37,643 nucleotides of DNA from a virus, in IMG/VR virus record IMGVR_UViG_3300025120_000188, positions 1 through 37,643 of that record; one strand, 5' to 3'. The position numbers and the translations under genes are program-made. The notes below the pieces were generated by a model. The model was not told the DNA's origin. It worked only from the letters and a program-made list of their open reading frames with translations, and did not search any database. Positions 5,871 to 13,452 of the stretch are shown in pieces (the stretch's first letter is position 1; every line of letters begins with the position of its first letter).

Positions 5871-7600
5871 TGGACTTAGTATTTGACATAGAAACAGATG
5901 ACTTGAAAGCAACTTTGGTACACTGTATTGTTGCACAAGACATGGACACTGGAGAGATATATAAATATCCACCAGATAAATTGTCTGAAGGATATGAACT
6001 GTTGACTAAGGCAGATACTTTAATAGGACATAACATCATCGGATTTGATATACCTATGGTAGAGAAGTTCGGTGGTGTAGACTTGTCAAAGATACCAGTG
6101 ATTGATACTCTTGTACTATCAAGACTATTTAATCCTAATAGAGAAGGTGGTCATAGCCTTGAGAAATGGGGATATAAATTAGGCTATCATAAGATAGAGT
6201 TCTCAGACTATCTTAATTATTCTAAAGAGATGATGGACTATTGTGTTAGAGATGTACAACTCAACGCTGTAGTATTAAAGAAACTAAGAGAGGAGAGTAA
6301 AGGATTCTCTAAACAATGTATATCTTTAGAACAAGGTGTAGCTAGGATAATGAAACAGCAAGAGGTAAATGGTTTTAAGTTTGATTTGGAATCAGCTTTG
6401 TTATTACTTGCTGAACTTAGAGAAAAGAAACAATCCATTGAAGATGAAGTACATAATACATTTAAACCTAAATGGGTAGATGATAAGTTAGTTAATCCTT
6501 ATATTAAAAAAGATGGAGACTTATCAAAGCGTGGGCTTACAGATGATGAGTATCAAAGATGTTTAGATACAAATAACTTTGAACCTTTTATGAGACAAAC
6601 ACTACAAGACTTTAATCTTGGTAGTCGTAAACAGATAGGAGAATATCTTATTGACTTTGGTTGGAAGCCTGAAAGGTTTACACCAACAGGTCAACCTATA
6701 GTAGATGAGAAAACTCTATCAGCAATCACACACATACACGAAGCTAAACTTATAGCAGACTTCTTACTACTTCAAAAGCGTATAGCTCAAGTTGACTCTT
6801 GGGTTGAAGGAGTACAAGATGATGGTAGAGTACATGGCTTTGTAATACCTAACGGTGCTATCACAGGAAGAATGACACATAGGAATCCTAACATGGCACA
6901 AGTACCGGCAGTCTATAGTCCTTATGGTAAAGAATGTAGAGCATGTTGGACTGTTGAAGAAGGTAATGTTTTAATCGGAGTTGATGCTTCTGGTCTTGAG
7001 ATTAGAATGTTAGCTCACTACATGAATGACGAGGAGTACACAAATGAAATTCTCAATGGAGACATACACACCGCTAATCAAAAACTTGCAAACCTTGAAT
7101 CTAGAGATAAAGCAAAGACATTCATCTATGCACTTATGTACGGAGCAGGAGATGAAAAACTTGGTAGCGTGGTCGGAGGAGGTACAGCAGATGGTAAGAG
7201 AGCTAGACAATATTTCTTTGATAATAAGCCTACATTTAAGTCTCTTAGAGACAGGGTACAAAGAGCTTCAGCAAAAAATTACCTCAAAGGATTAGATGGT
7301 AGGAAGCTGTATGTTCGTAATCAACATTCAGCATTGAACACTTTACTACAAGGTGCAGGTGCTATTGTAATGAAACAAGCATTGGTTATGTTAGATGATG
7401 TGTTAAGATTAAACACAATGGATTATAAATTCGTAGCTAACATACATGATGAGTGGCAGATAGAAGTACCAAAAGATAAAGCTGATTTTATAGGGAACTT
7501 TGCAGTACATAGTATTGTAAAAGCAGGAACACATTTTAATCTTCGTTGTCCTTTAGATGGCGAATACAAGATAGGAGATAACTGGAGTGAAACCCACTAA
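5870..7600 (+). CDS. Family A (T7-like) DNA polymerase with 3'-5' exonuclease
   Basis: This is the replicative DNA polymerase. The exonuclease domain has Exo I D6 and E8 (FDIETD), Exo II D60 (NIIGFD) and Exo III Y124...D128 (YCVRDVQ). The polymerase domain has motif A D372 (VDASGLEIRMLAHY), motif B K416 and Y420 (KTFIYALMYGAG) and motif C D527-E528 (IHDEW). The LDGRK and ALNTLLQGAGA blocks match T7 polymerase. At 576 aa it is about 130 residues shorter than T7 gp5 (704 aa). Part of the loss falls in the thumb, where T7 carries its thioredoxin-binding loop; here only a short segment stands between the helices (around residues 200-260). It overlaps the helicase stop (TAATG). Confidence is high. 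Confidence 0.96.
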   Translation: MDLVFDIETDDLKATLVHCIVAQDMDTGEIYKYPPDKLSEGYELLTKADTLIGHNIIGFDIPMVEKFGGVDLSKIPVIDTLVLSRLFNPNREGGHSLEKWGYKLGYHKIEFSDYLNYSKEMMDYCVRDVQLNAVVLKKLREESKGFSKQCISLEQGVARIMKQQEVNGFKFDLESALLLLAELREKKQSIEDEVHNTFKPKWVDDKLVNPYIKKDGDLSKRGLTDDEYQRCLDTNNFEPFMRQTLQDFNLGSRKQIGEYLIDFGWKPERFTPTGQPIVDEKTLSAITHIHEAKLIADFLLLQKRIAQVDSWVEGVQDDGRVHGFVIPNGAITGRMTHRNPNMAQVPAVYSPYGKECRACWTVEEGNVLIGVDASGLEIRMLAHYMNDEEYTNEILNGDIHTANQKLANLESRDKAKTFIYALMYGAGDEKLGSVVGGGTADGKRARQYFFDNKPTFKSLRDRVQRASAKNYLKGLDGRKLYVRNQHSALNTLLQGAGAIVMKQALVMLDDVLRLNTMDYKFVANIHDEWQIEVPKDKADFIGNFAVHSIVKAGTHFNLRCPLDGEYKIGDNWSETH

Positions 7601-8006
7601 AGAAGATAGAAAGAAATTTGATATTGACTTAGAGTATGGAGAGATAAGAGAAGATAAAATTAAAGACATGCTAACTGGAAAAAAGATAGAGGTTAAATCA
7701 GAGAAAGGCATGTGGATGAAGACAGGAAATATATGTATAGAGTATGAGTCTTGGAATAAACCATCAGGAATAAGAGCAACGGAATCAGACTATTGGTTTC
7801 ATAATTTATGTGTAGGAGACAATGAGTTTTGTACTCTTGTATTTAAAACAGATGTACTTAGAACTATTGTTGATGACCTTGATAGTTTTAAAACTGTATG
7901 TGGTGGAGACCATAACGCTAGTAAAATGTTCTTAGTTAATCTTCAGAAATTATTCTCATCAGATGTTATTAAAGCATTTAAGGAAACTGAAGATGAAAAA
8001 AAATAA
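7587..8006 (+). CDS. PD-(D/E)XK-type nuclease-like protein, 139 aa
   Basis: The likely start is GTG 7587, with TAGGAG about ten bases upstream and a 14-bp overlap with the polymerase gene; no suitable ATG exists before the conserved region. The sequence shows an acidic helix (FDIDLEYGEIREDKIKDML) followed by KKIEVKSEKG and NICIEYE. That is the D...(E/D)-x-K arrangement of restriction-endonuclease-like folds, with E35-V-K as the likely catalytic pair. Similar small proteins lie next to the polymerase in other T7-like marine phages, as far as I recall. It could nick or trim DNA during replication or host DNA breakdown. Function is inferred from the motif only. Confidence 0.65.
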   Translation: MKPTKEDRKKFDIDLEYGEIREDKIKDMLTGKKIEVKSEKGMWMKTGNICIEYESWNKPSGIRATESDYWFHNLCVGDNEFCTLVFKTDVLRTIVDDLDSFKTVCGGDHNASKMFLVNLQKLFSSDVIKAFKETEDEKK

Positions 8007-8868
8007 AAAAACACTTGACACATTGGTAGAAGATATATATAATGAATTGTCGGCATTAGGAAAAGGCGAACATCTTAACATAGATGAAGACACAATAGAG
8101 CAGTTTGGAGAGTCTATGAAACAGATTCTATACGACTGGTCTCATCCTAGTCCACGAGGTAAACCTGCCTTACGTATGTCTAACATAGGCAAACAACCTA
8201 GACAGTTATGGTATGAGATGAACTCTGATTCTGATAATACAGAAGTCATATCGCCACCTACATTTATTAAGTTCTTATACGGACACTTACTTGAAGAGAT
8301 AGTTTTATTTCTTGTTAAGTTATCTGGACATGAAGTGACGAGTGAACAAAAAGAAATAAAAGTTTCTGGTATTAAAGGACATATGGATTGTGTTATTGAT
8401 GGAGAAGTTGTTGATGTAAAGACTGCTTCAAGTTATGCCTTTAAGAAATTTAAAGATGGTACTCTAGCAGAGGATGACCCATTCGGATACATGGCTCAAC
8501 TTGCAGGATACGAATCAGCAGAAGGAACTACTCATGGTGGTTTCCTTGCTCTTAATAAAGAGTCAGGAGAGTTAGCTATGTTTAAGCCTGATAACTTTGA
8601 TAAACCTAATATCAAAAAGAAAATAACTGATATTAAAAAGGCTGTTAAGTTAGCAACACCTCCGGATAAATGTTATGATGATGTACCAGATGGTAAGTCT
8701 GGTAATATGAAACTTGCAAAGGGTTGTACTTGGTGTAGGTTTAAACATGATTGTCATAAAGATGCTAACGATGGACAAGGTTTAAGAGTGTTTAAATATT
8801 CAACAGGTTATAGATACCTAACTCAAGTACCTAAAGTTCCTAATGTTATAGAGGTAAAGAATACATGA
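7993..8868 (+). CDS. PD-(D/E)XK exonuclease, Cas4/RecB-like
   Basis: This is a DNA exonuclease of the RecB/Cas4 nuclease superfamily and probably replaces T7 gp6 in host DNA degradation and recombination. Visible motifs are MSNIGKQPRQLWYEM (N-terminal motif), FLYGHLLEE, GHMDCVIDGEVVDVKTAS (metal-binding D and the D-V-K core) and the downstream YMAQLAGYE motif. A C-terminal cysteine cluster, CTWCRFKHDC, is suggestive of the Cas4/AddB-type iron-sulphur site, though not a complete proven set. I choose ATG 7993, with AAGGA about eight bases upstream; an upstream ATG at 7963 lies deeper in the previous gene. An exact-consensus promoter lies inside the first codons, with a second SD-led in-frame ATG at 8116. 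ATGA links it to the next gene. Confidence 0.85.
   Translation: MKKNKKTLDTLVEDIYNELSALGKGEHLNIDEDTIEQFGESMKQILYDWSHPSPRGKPALRMSNIGKQPRQLWYEMNSDSDNTEVISPPTFIKFLYGHLLEEIVLFLVKLSGHEVTSEQKEIKVSGIKGHMDCVIDGEVVDVKTASSYAFKKFKDGTLAEDDPFGYMAQLAGYESAEGTTHGGFLALNKESGELAMFKPDNFDKPNIKKKITDIKKAVKLATPPDKCYDDVPDGKSGNMKLAKGCTWCRFKHDCHKDANDGQGLRVFKYSTGYRYLTQVPKVPNVIEVKNT
8015..8043 (+). promoter_or_regulatory. Exact-consensus sigma70-type promoter inside the exonuclease gene
   Basis: TTGACA at 8015-8020 and TATAAT at 8038-8043 are separated by 17 bp. Transcription from it would begin near 8050, inside the coding region. It could express the genes from 8865 onward, or a shorter exonuclease from the in-frame ATG at 8116, which has GGAGAG just upstream. 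Confidence 0.6.
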
Positions 8869-9113
8869 GTGGTAAGAAATCAAAATTATTAAGACGTAAA
8901 GCTGAAGGATTACTTATTGATTGGATAAGGACTATGGTTCCTGAAGGAGAAGATACTAAAAAGATTAACAAGAAAAACTTACATGAGTTTCTACCAGAGC
9001 AAACACATATTTTTGCTAATAATAAATTTATGTTAAGTGCTTATAGTCTTAGATGGTTTTATAAAAAAGTAAAACAAAATCCTAACTTTCATTTAGAAGA
9101 GTTAGATGCCTAA
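8865..9113 (+). CDS. Small basic hypothetical protein, 82 aa
   Basis: The ATG overlaps the exonuclease stop (ATGA) and its own end overlaps the next gene by 8 bp. The N-terminus is very basic (MSGKKSKLLRRKAEGLLIDW) and is followed by helices with KKINKKNLHEF and LRWFYKKVKQNP. This looks like a helical nucleic-acid-binding domain between two nucleases. A DNA-binding accessory role is inferred from charge and neighbours. I do not recognise the family. Confidence 0.65.
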   Translation: MSGKKSKLLRRKAEGLLIDWIRTMVPEGEDTKKINKKNLHEFLPEQTHIFANNKFMLSAYSLRWFYKKVKQNPNFHLEELDA

Positions 9114-9543
9114 AAGAGTACCAAGAAAACCAAGACCAAAGAAGGTTGGTGTACCTAAAGGGTATGACAGTTTATGGGAAGCAATGCTACATGAGACTGT
9201 TCTACAAGAATGGAAACATCATTGGGATAATATTAATTATGTTGTTAAACATAAATACGAACCTGATTTTGTAAAAGTTATAGATGGTAAAACAATTTTA
9301 CTAGAAGCTAAAGGTAGGTTTTGGGACTATGCAGAGTATAGTAAGTACATACATATACGAGAAGCTATACCTAATGACTATGAGTTAGTATTTTTATTTC
9401 AGAAACCTTTCTCTCCAATGCCGGGTGCAAAGGTAAGAAAAAATAAAACAAAAAGAACTCATGCTGAATGGGCAGAGACAAATAACTTTAGATGGTATAG
9501 TGAAGATACACTACCGGATGATTGGAGAAATGATGAACTATAA
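9106..9543 (+). CDS. T7 endonuclease I-like Holliday junction resolvase
   Basis: This is a junction-resolving nuclease that cuts branched DNA during replication and packaging. It has the PD-(D/E)XK core in the T7 gp3 layout: an acidic helix with E25 (SLWEAMLHET), D54 in YEPDF, and E67/K69 in LLEAKG, followed by a basic stretch with IHIREAIPNDYELVF. T7 endonuclease I uses E20, D55, E65 and K67, and its length is similar (149 aa against 145 here). The N-terminus is Lys/Arg/Pro-rich (MPKRVPRKPRPKKVG), which suits binding of four-way junctions. It overlaps both neighbours. Confidence 0.85.
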   Translation: MPKRVPRKPRPKKVGVPKGYDSLWEAMLHETVLQEWKHHWDNINYVVKHKYEPDFVKVIDGKTILLEAKGRFWDYAEYSKYIHIREAIPNDYELVFLFQKPFSPMPGAKVRKNKTKRTHAEWAETNNFRWYSEDTLPDDWRNDEL

Positions 9544-9805
9544 GTTTAACGAAGATAAAATATTAAATGAACTAAAAGCTTACGTAGGTAATACGTATGA
9601 CCAACACTATGCTAATGGTAAGTATCAAGCAACAGATATGATAATTGATTCTGGATATGGAGAAGGCTTCTGTCTTGGAAACATTATGAAGTATGCTATG
9701 AGGTTTGGAAAAAAGAACGGTAAAAACAATTTAGACTTATATAAAATCATACACTATGCTATAATAGCAATATACGTAAACAATAAGGAACAAGATAATG
9801 GTTGA
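9533..9805 (+). CDS. DUF3310-like small protein, 90 aa
   Basis: Tandem ATGs occur at 9530 and 9533; the second has GGAG at the better spacing and overlaps the resolvase end by 11 bp. The pattern GFCLGNIMKYAMRFGKKNGK followed by NLDLYKIIHYAI matches phage DUF3310 proteins, which share HY...FxLGNxxKYxxRxGxK...DLxKaxxY. The family is common in phage nucleotide-metabolism neighbourhoods and has been loosely labelled nucleotide kinase or MazG-related, without a proven reaction that I know of. Its place just before nrdA fits a role in dNTP supply. It overlaps nrdA by 8 bp. Confidence 0.7.
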   Translation: MNYKFNEDKILNELKAYVGNTYDQHYANGKYQATDMIIDSGYGEGFCLGNIMKYAMRFGKKNGKNNLDLYKIIHYAIIAIYVNNKEQDNG

Positions 9806-11693
9806 AGATAAGATAGGAAAGAAACCTTACCTAGGTATAGAGATAGATTATGATAGAGAAAAAACATTTGATAAGTTTAGTTTAGATACACTCAGAGATA
9901 GATATCTTTGGGAAGGAGAAACACATGCCCAAGAAGCATTCGCAAGAGCCTCAGTATTCGGAGCAACTTTTAAAGGCGAGACAGATTTTGAATTGGCTCA
10001 GAGACTTTATGAGTACAGTTCCCATAGGTGGTTCATGTTTAGCACTCCTATACTTAGCAACGGAGGAACAACTCGTGGGCTTCCTATCAGTTGTTTTCTT
10101 AATTATGTTCCTGACAGTAGGAATGGTTTATCAGCTCATTATGATGAGAACATATGGTTGGCGAGTTCGGGTGGCGGTATCGGTGGATATTGGGGAGACA
10201 TTAGAAGTAACGGTATATCTACTACTCATGGCAGTCGTTCTACTGGTTCAATTCCTTTCATGCACGTAGTTGATTCTCAGATGTTAGCTTTCAATCAAGG
10301 CACTACAAGACGTGGTTCTTATGCGGCTTATATGGATATAAGTCATCCGGAGATTGAAGAGTTTATAAACATGCGAAAAGAATCAGGTGGAGATATAAAC
10401 AGAAAGAATCTTAATCTTCATAATGGTGTCAACATTACTAATGCTTTCTTACAAGCTGTAGAAAAAGATGAAGACTGGAGATTGATTGACCCTAAGACTA
10501 ACGAAGCTGTTAAGACTATTAACGCTAGAGATTTATGGTGGCAGATAATAAATGCCAGAGCAGAAACAGGTGAACCTTACATGGTTAATATTGATACATG
10601 TAATGAAGCTTTATCTAAATCACAAAAAGATTTAGGATTAAAGATAAGACAAAGTAATTTATGTTCTGAGATTACTTTACCAACGGATGAAGAGAGAACA
10701 GCAGTATGTTGTTTATCATCTGTAAACTTAGAATACTTTGATGAGTGGTCAAAGGACGATAACTTTATACAAGATTTAATAACCATGCTTGATAATATAC
10801 TTCAACATTATATTGACAATGCAATAGACACAACACAGTTAGGAGAATATAGTGCAAATTTTAAACGCTTTCAAAAATATGTTAAGGAAGGTAAAGAAGG
10901 CTTTACCAAGAGTGCCTACTCAGCGTATAGAGAAAGGAGTCTCGGTCTTGGTGCTATGGGTTTCCATGCTTATCTTCAATCTAGGTCACTTCCTTTTGAA
11001 GGTATTTACGCAACTGGGTTTAACTATAAGGCATTCACTTATATTAAAGGAAAGGCGAAAGAAGCAACTAGAGAGTTGGCTATTGAAAGGGGCGAGGCTC
11101 CTGATATCCATGGCAGTGGTAAGCGGAATGCTAATCTCCTTGCTATTGCTCCTAATGCTAGTAGTGGTATCATTTGTAGTGGGACTTCTCCTAGCATTGA
11201 GCCTTACAGGGCTAACTGCTATACTCACAAGACTTTATCCGGCAGTTACCAAGTTAAAAATAAATACTTAGAAAAGATTTTAAAAACTAAAGGATTAAAA
11301 GCACAAGAGTTAGAAAACATTTGGAAAGATATATCTGGTAGTGATGGTTCAGTCCAACACATAAATGTTCTTACTGATGATGAGAAAGAAATATTTAAAA
11401 CAGCTAATGAGATAAATCAAATATGGATTGTTGAACATGCTGCAAAACGACAGGAGTTTGTGTGTCAAGCACAGTCCGTCAACCTGTTCTTTACTTTACC
11501 AAAAGCAACTGAACCTCAAGAAGTACATGATGAATACATGCAGTACGTAAATGATGTTCACTGGTATGGTATGAACAAACTTAAATCGCTTTACTATTTT
11601 CGTTCTAATGCTGCTCGTACAGTAGAGAATGTAAATGTTAAAGTACCTAGAATAAATTTAGAAGATACAGAATGTATCGCATGTGAGGGATAA
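9798..11693 (+). CDS. nrdA: Ribonucleoside-diphosphate reductase, large subunit
   Basis: This is the class I aerobic RNR alpha subunit, which reduces ribonucleotides to deoxynucleotides for phage DNA synthesis. Visible active-site residues are C99 (LPISCFLN), N287/C289/E291 (NLCSEI), the partner cysteine in AVCCLSS (304/305), the radical-transfer pair Y599-Y600 (SLYYFRS) and the C-terminal redox cysteines C626 and C629 (CIACEG). SGGGIGGYWGDIR and GTTRRGSYAAY are typical family blocks. At 631 aa it begins almost at the catalytic barrel, so the regulatory ATP-cone domain is absent. That is common in phage RNRs and would make it insensitive to dATP shut-off. It overlaps the DUF3310-like gene and is followed by a zinc-ribbon gene and nrdB. 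Confidence 0.96.
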   Translation: MVEDKIGKKPYLGIEIDYDREKTFDKFSLDTLRDRYLWEGETHAQEAFARASVFGATFKGETDFELAQRLYEYSSHRWFMFSTPILSNGGTTRGLPISCFLNYVPDSRNGLSAHYDENIWLASSGGGIGGYWGDIRSNGISTTHGSRSTGSIPFMHVVDSQMLAFNQGTTRRGSYAAYMDISHPEIEEFINMRKESGGDINRKNLNLHNGVNITNAFLQAVEKDEDWRLIDPKTNEAVKTINARDLWWQIINARAETGEPYMVNIDTCNEALSKSQKDLGLKIRQSNLCSEITLPTDEERTAVCCLSSVNLEYFDEWSKDDNFIQDLITMLDNILQHYIDNAIDTTQLGEYSANFKRFQKYVKEGKEGFTKSAYSAYRERSLGLGAMGFHAYLQSRSLPFEGIYATGFNYKAFTYIKGKAKEATRELAIERGEAPDIHGSGKRNANLLAIAPNASSGIICSGTSPSIEPYRANCYTHKTLSGSYQVKNKYLEKILKTKGLKAQELENIWKDISGSDGSVQHINVLTDDEKEIFKTANEINQIWIVEHAAKRQEFVCQAQSVNLFFTLPKATEPQEVHDEYMQYVNDVHWYGMNKLKSLYYFRSNAARTVENVNVKVPRINLEDTECIACEG

Positions 11694-11695
11694 CC

Positions 11696-11848
11696 ATGAA
11701 TTGTTGGCATTGTAATACACAATTAATATGGGGCGGAGACCACGACATAGAAGAAGAAGACGAAGATTATATTATGGAGACTAACCTAAGTTGTCCTAAA
11801 TGTAATTCATTAATAATAGTATATTTACCAAAGGAAGAAAAATTATGA
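11696..11848 (+). CDS. Zinc-ribbon microprotein between nrdA and nrdB, 50 aa
   Basis: The ATG at 11696 lies 2 bp after the nrdA stop, and the TGA overlaps the nrdB ATG (ATGA). It has two CxxC knuckles, CWHC at 3-6 and CPKC at 33-36, separated by an acidic loop (DHDIEEEDEDYI): a classic zinc ribbon. Similar proteins follow nrdA in marine cyanophage-type genomes, as far as I recall. Its fixed place inside the nrd operon suggests a link to RNR, perhaps redox or protein interaction, but no mechanism is known to me. The upstream SD, GAGGG, lies in the end of nrdA. Confidence 0.75.
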   Translation: MNCWHCNTQLIWGGDHDIEEEDEDYIMETNLSCPKCNSLIIVYLPKEEKL

Positions 11849-12828
11849 GCTTATTAACAACGAGAGATTACTACAAACCATTTGAATATCCATGGATGTT
11901 TGACTACTATGTATTACAGAATCAAATGCATTGGATGCCTGAATCTGTACCATTACATACAGATGTTAAAGATTGGCAGGAACTTTCAGATATAGAAAAG
12001 AATTTACTTACACAAATATTTAGATTGTTTACTCAGTCCGATGTAGATGTAGCTTCTGGATATATAGATAAATATATGCCTATCTTTAAAAAGCCTGAAG
12101 CAAGAATGATGATGGGTTCTTTTGCAAACATGGAATCAATACATCAACATGCTTATTCTTTATTACTTGATACAGTTGGTATGCCTGAGATAGAGTACAA
12201 AGCTTTTGCAGAGTATGAAGAGATGTCAGACAAGCATGATTATGTTGGTAACTTTAAACCTTCTAAAGCTAAGAAAGAAACTATTGCAAAAACTTTAGCA
12301 GTCTACTCAGCTTTTACAGAAGGACTACAGTTGTTCAGTAGCTTTGCTATTCTTTTAAACTTTCCAAGGTTCGGTAAGATGAAAGGTATGGGACAGATAG
12401 TTACTTACTCTATCCGTGATGAGTCTATGCACGTTGAAGCTATGACTAAATTGTTTAGAGAGTTTATAAAAGAGAACATAGAAATATGGACAGATGATTT
12501 TAAAGCAGAGCTATATCAAATATGTAGACATATGGTAGAACTTGAAGATAAGTTTTTAGATTTAGTTTTTGATATGGGAGATATACAAGGACTAACTAAA
12601 AAAGATATGTATGCTTACAATAGATACATAGCAGATAGAAGATTATTACAACTTGGTCTTAAAACTAATTATGACCAAAGAGAAAATCCACTTGGTTGGA
12701 TTGATGAAGTGACAGGTGTAGAACACCAGAACTTCTTTGAAGGTAGGGCTACTACCTATATGAAGGCAGGGTTGAGAGGTAGACAGGACAATATTAAATT
12801 TACAAATTTAGAGGAGTCCCATGATTAA
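11845..12828 (+). CDS. nrdB: Ribonucleoside-diphosphate reductase, small subunit
   Basis: This is the class I RNR beta subunit, which holds the dimetal site and generates the radical used by NrdA. Metal ligands match the family spacing: D66, E97, H100, E159, E193 and H196. The radical tyrosine is Y104 (MESIHQHAY), as in E. coli D84, E115, H118, Y122, E204, E238 and H241. This points to a tyrosyl-radical subclass rather than a tyrosine-less one. The length of 327 aa is usual. It is coupled to the zinc-ribbon gene by ATGA and overlaps the following small gene by 8 bp. Confidence 0.95.
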   Translation: MSLLTTRDYYKPFEYPWMFDYYVLQNQMHWMPESVPLHTDVKDWQELSDIEKNLLTQIFRLFTQSDVDVASGYIDKYMPIFKKPEARMMMGSFANMESIHQHAYSLLLDTVGMPEIEYKAFAEYEEMSDKHDYVGNFKPSKAKKETIAKTLAVYSAFTEGLQLFSSFAILLNFPRFGKMKGMGQIVTYSIRDESMHVEAMTKLFREFIKENIEIWTDDFKAELYQICRHMVELEDKFLDLVFDMGDIQGLTKKDMYAYNRYIADRRLLQLGLKTNYDQRENPLGWIDEVTGVEHQNFFEGRATTYMKAGLRGRQDNIKFTNLEESHD

Positions 12829-13039
12829 CAAGGACGAAGCTAACCTAGTTAGTTTCAAAATTATCTTAACAAGAGATAATAAAATAATGACAGAGTTTAG
12901 TATGCTTCCGGAGAATATGGTTGATGAAGTATTTCCTATTGATGATAGACCATTGATGAAAACTATTATTAGAAATGGTAAAGCTAAACTAGAAAACCTA
13001 CATGATTACTTTCAAAGAGAACTTAATGTTCTAAAGTAG
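12821..13039 (+). CDS. Hypothetical protein after nrdB, 72 aa
   Basis: The ATG lies 8 bp inside the nrdB end with GAGGAG about six bases upstream. The chain is beta then helix (VSFKIILTRDNKIMTEFSM, later NLHDYFQRELNVLK), with no Cys, signal or membrane segment. It closes the nrd operon; a promoter follows immediately. I recognise no family. Confidence 0.65.
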   Translation: MINKDEANLVSFKIILTRDNKIMTEFSMLPENMVDEVFPIDDRPLMKTIIRNGKAKLENLHDYFQRELNVLK

Positions 13040-13042
13040 GGG

Positions 13043-13071
13043 TTGACATATAGTTTTAGTTATGTTATAAT
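13043..13071 (+). promoter_or_regulatory. Exact-consensus sigma70-type promoter before the last rightward gene
   Basis: TTGACA at 13043-13048 and TATAAT at 13066-13071 have a 17-bp spacer. The predicted start near 13078 gives a short leader of about 27 nt to the ATG at 13105 that contains the shared SD element. The promoter drives a single 114-aa gene. Confidence 0.85.
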
Positions 13072-13084
13072 AATTTTTTAATTA

Positions 13085-13100
13085 AAAGCTGGAGGGCTAT
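13085..13100 (+). promoter_or_regulatory. Shared SD element, copy 2 of the 16-mer
   Basis: AAAGCTGGAGGGCTAT is identical to 3199-3214, and both copies are preceded by a TTTTAATT-type tract. Its core GAGGGCTA (13092-13099) matches the loop TAGCCCTC of the RNA at 2829-2836. This gene has its own promoter, so any pairing with that RNA would be in trans. Confidence 0.6.
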
Positions 13101-13104
13101 TAAC

Positions 13105-13449
13105 ATGACAGAAGAAACTACTTATATGTATATCGTTGACTACTATTGTCCAGATGAAGATAACAGGCTGTTCAAACTAAATAAGAAAAAAGACCTAGAA
13201 AGATTTGGTACAAAACTTACCAGAAAAAATTTTTACGAAGATGGAGGATACGGAGATTCTTTTTTATTTAGTGAGTTACATATAAAAGAAAAAGACGCTT
13301 GTAATTTCGCAAAGAAACAAAGTAAAAAAACTAAAGATTTAGCTAACGTAAAAGCCTGTTGGTGTAGTAAAAACGAATGGGGCGAATTTGAAATAGATGA
13401 TATGAATGAAAATTATTTACGTCAGTTTAGTGTAGGAAAAGAAGTATAA
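13105..13449 (+). CDS. Hypothetical protein with its own strong promoter, 114 aa
   Basis: The ATG at 13105 has GGAGGG nine bases upstream. The protein is alpha/beta, acidic overall, with Cys at about 15, 70 and two in KACWCSKNEWGEFEIDD. It is the last rightward gene and ends 3 bp before the convergent cyclase gene. A dedicated consensus promoter and the shared SD suggest early or high expression and co-regulation with the gene at 3215. It may be a host-directed effector; that is inference. No family is recognised. Confidence 0.7.
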   Translation: MTEETTYMYIVDYYCPDEDNRLFKLNKKKDLERFGTKLTRKNFYEDGGYGDSFLFSELHIKEKDACNFAKKQSKKTKDLANVKACWCSKNEWGEFEIDDMNENYLRQFSVGKEV

Positions 13450-13452
13450 TAC

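Noticed and set aside
8694-8760. Complete Cas4-type iron-sulphur cluster in the exonuclease
   Set aside because: Only a C-terminal cluster CTWCRFKHDC is visible and the distant N-terminal cysteine of Cas4 enzymes is not apparent, so I only call it suggestive.
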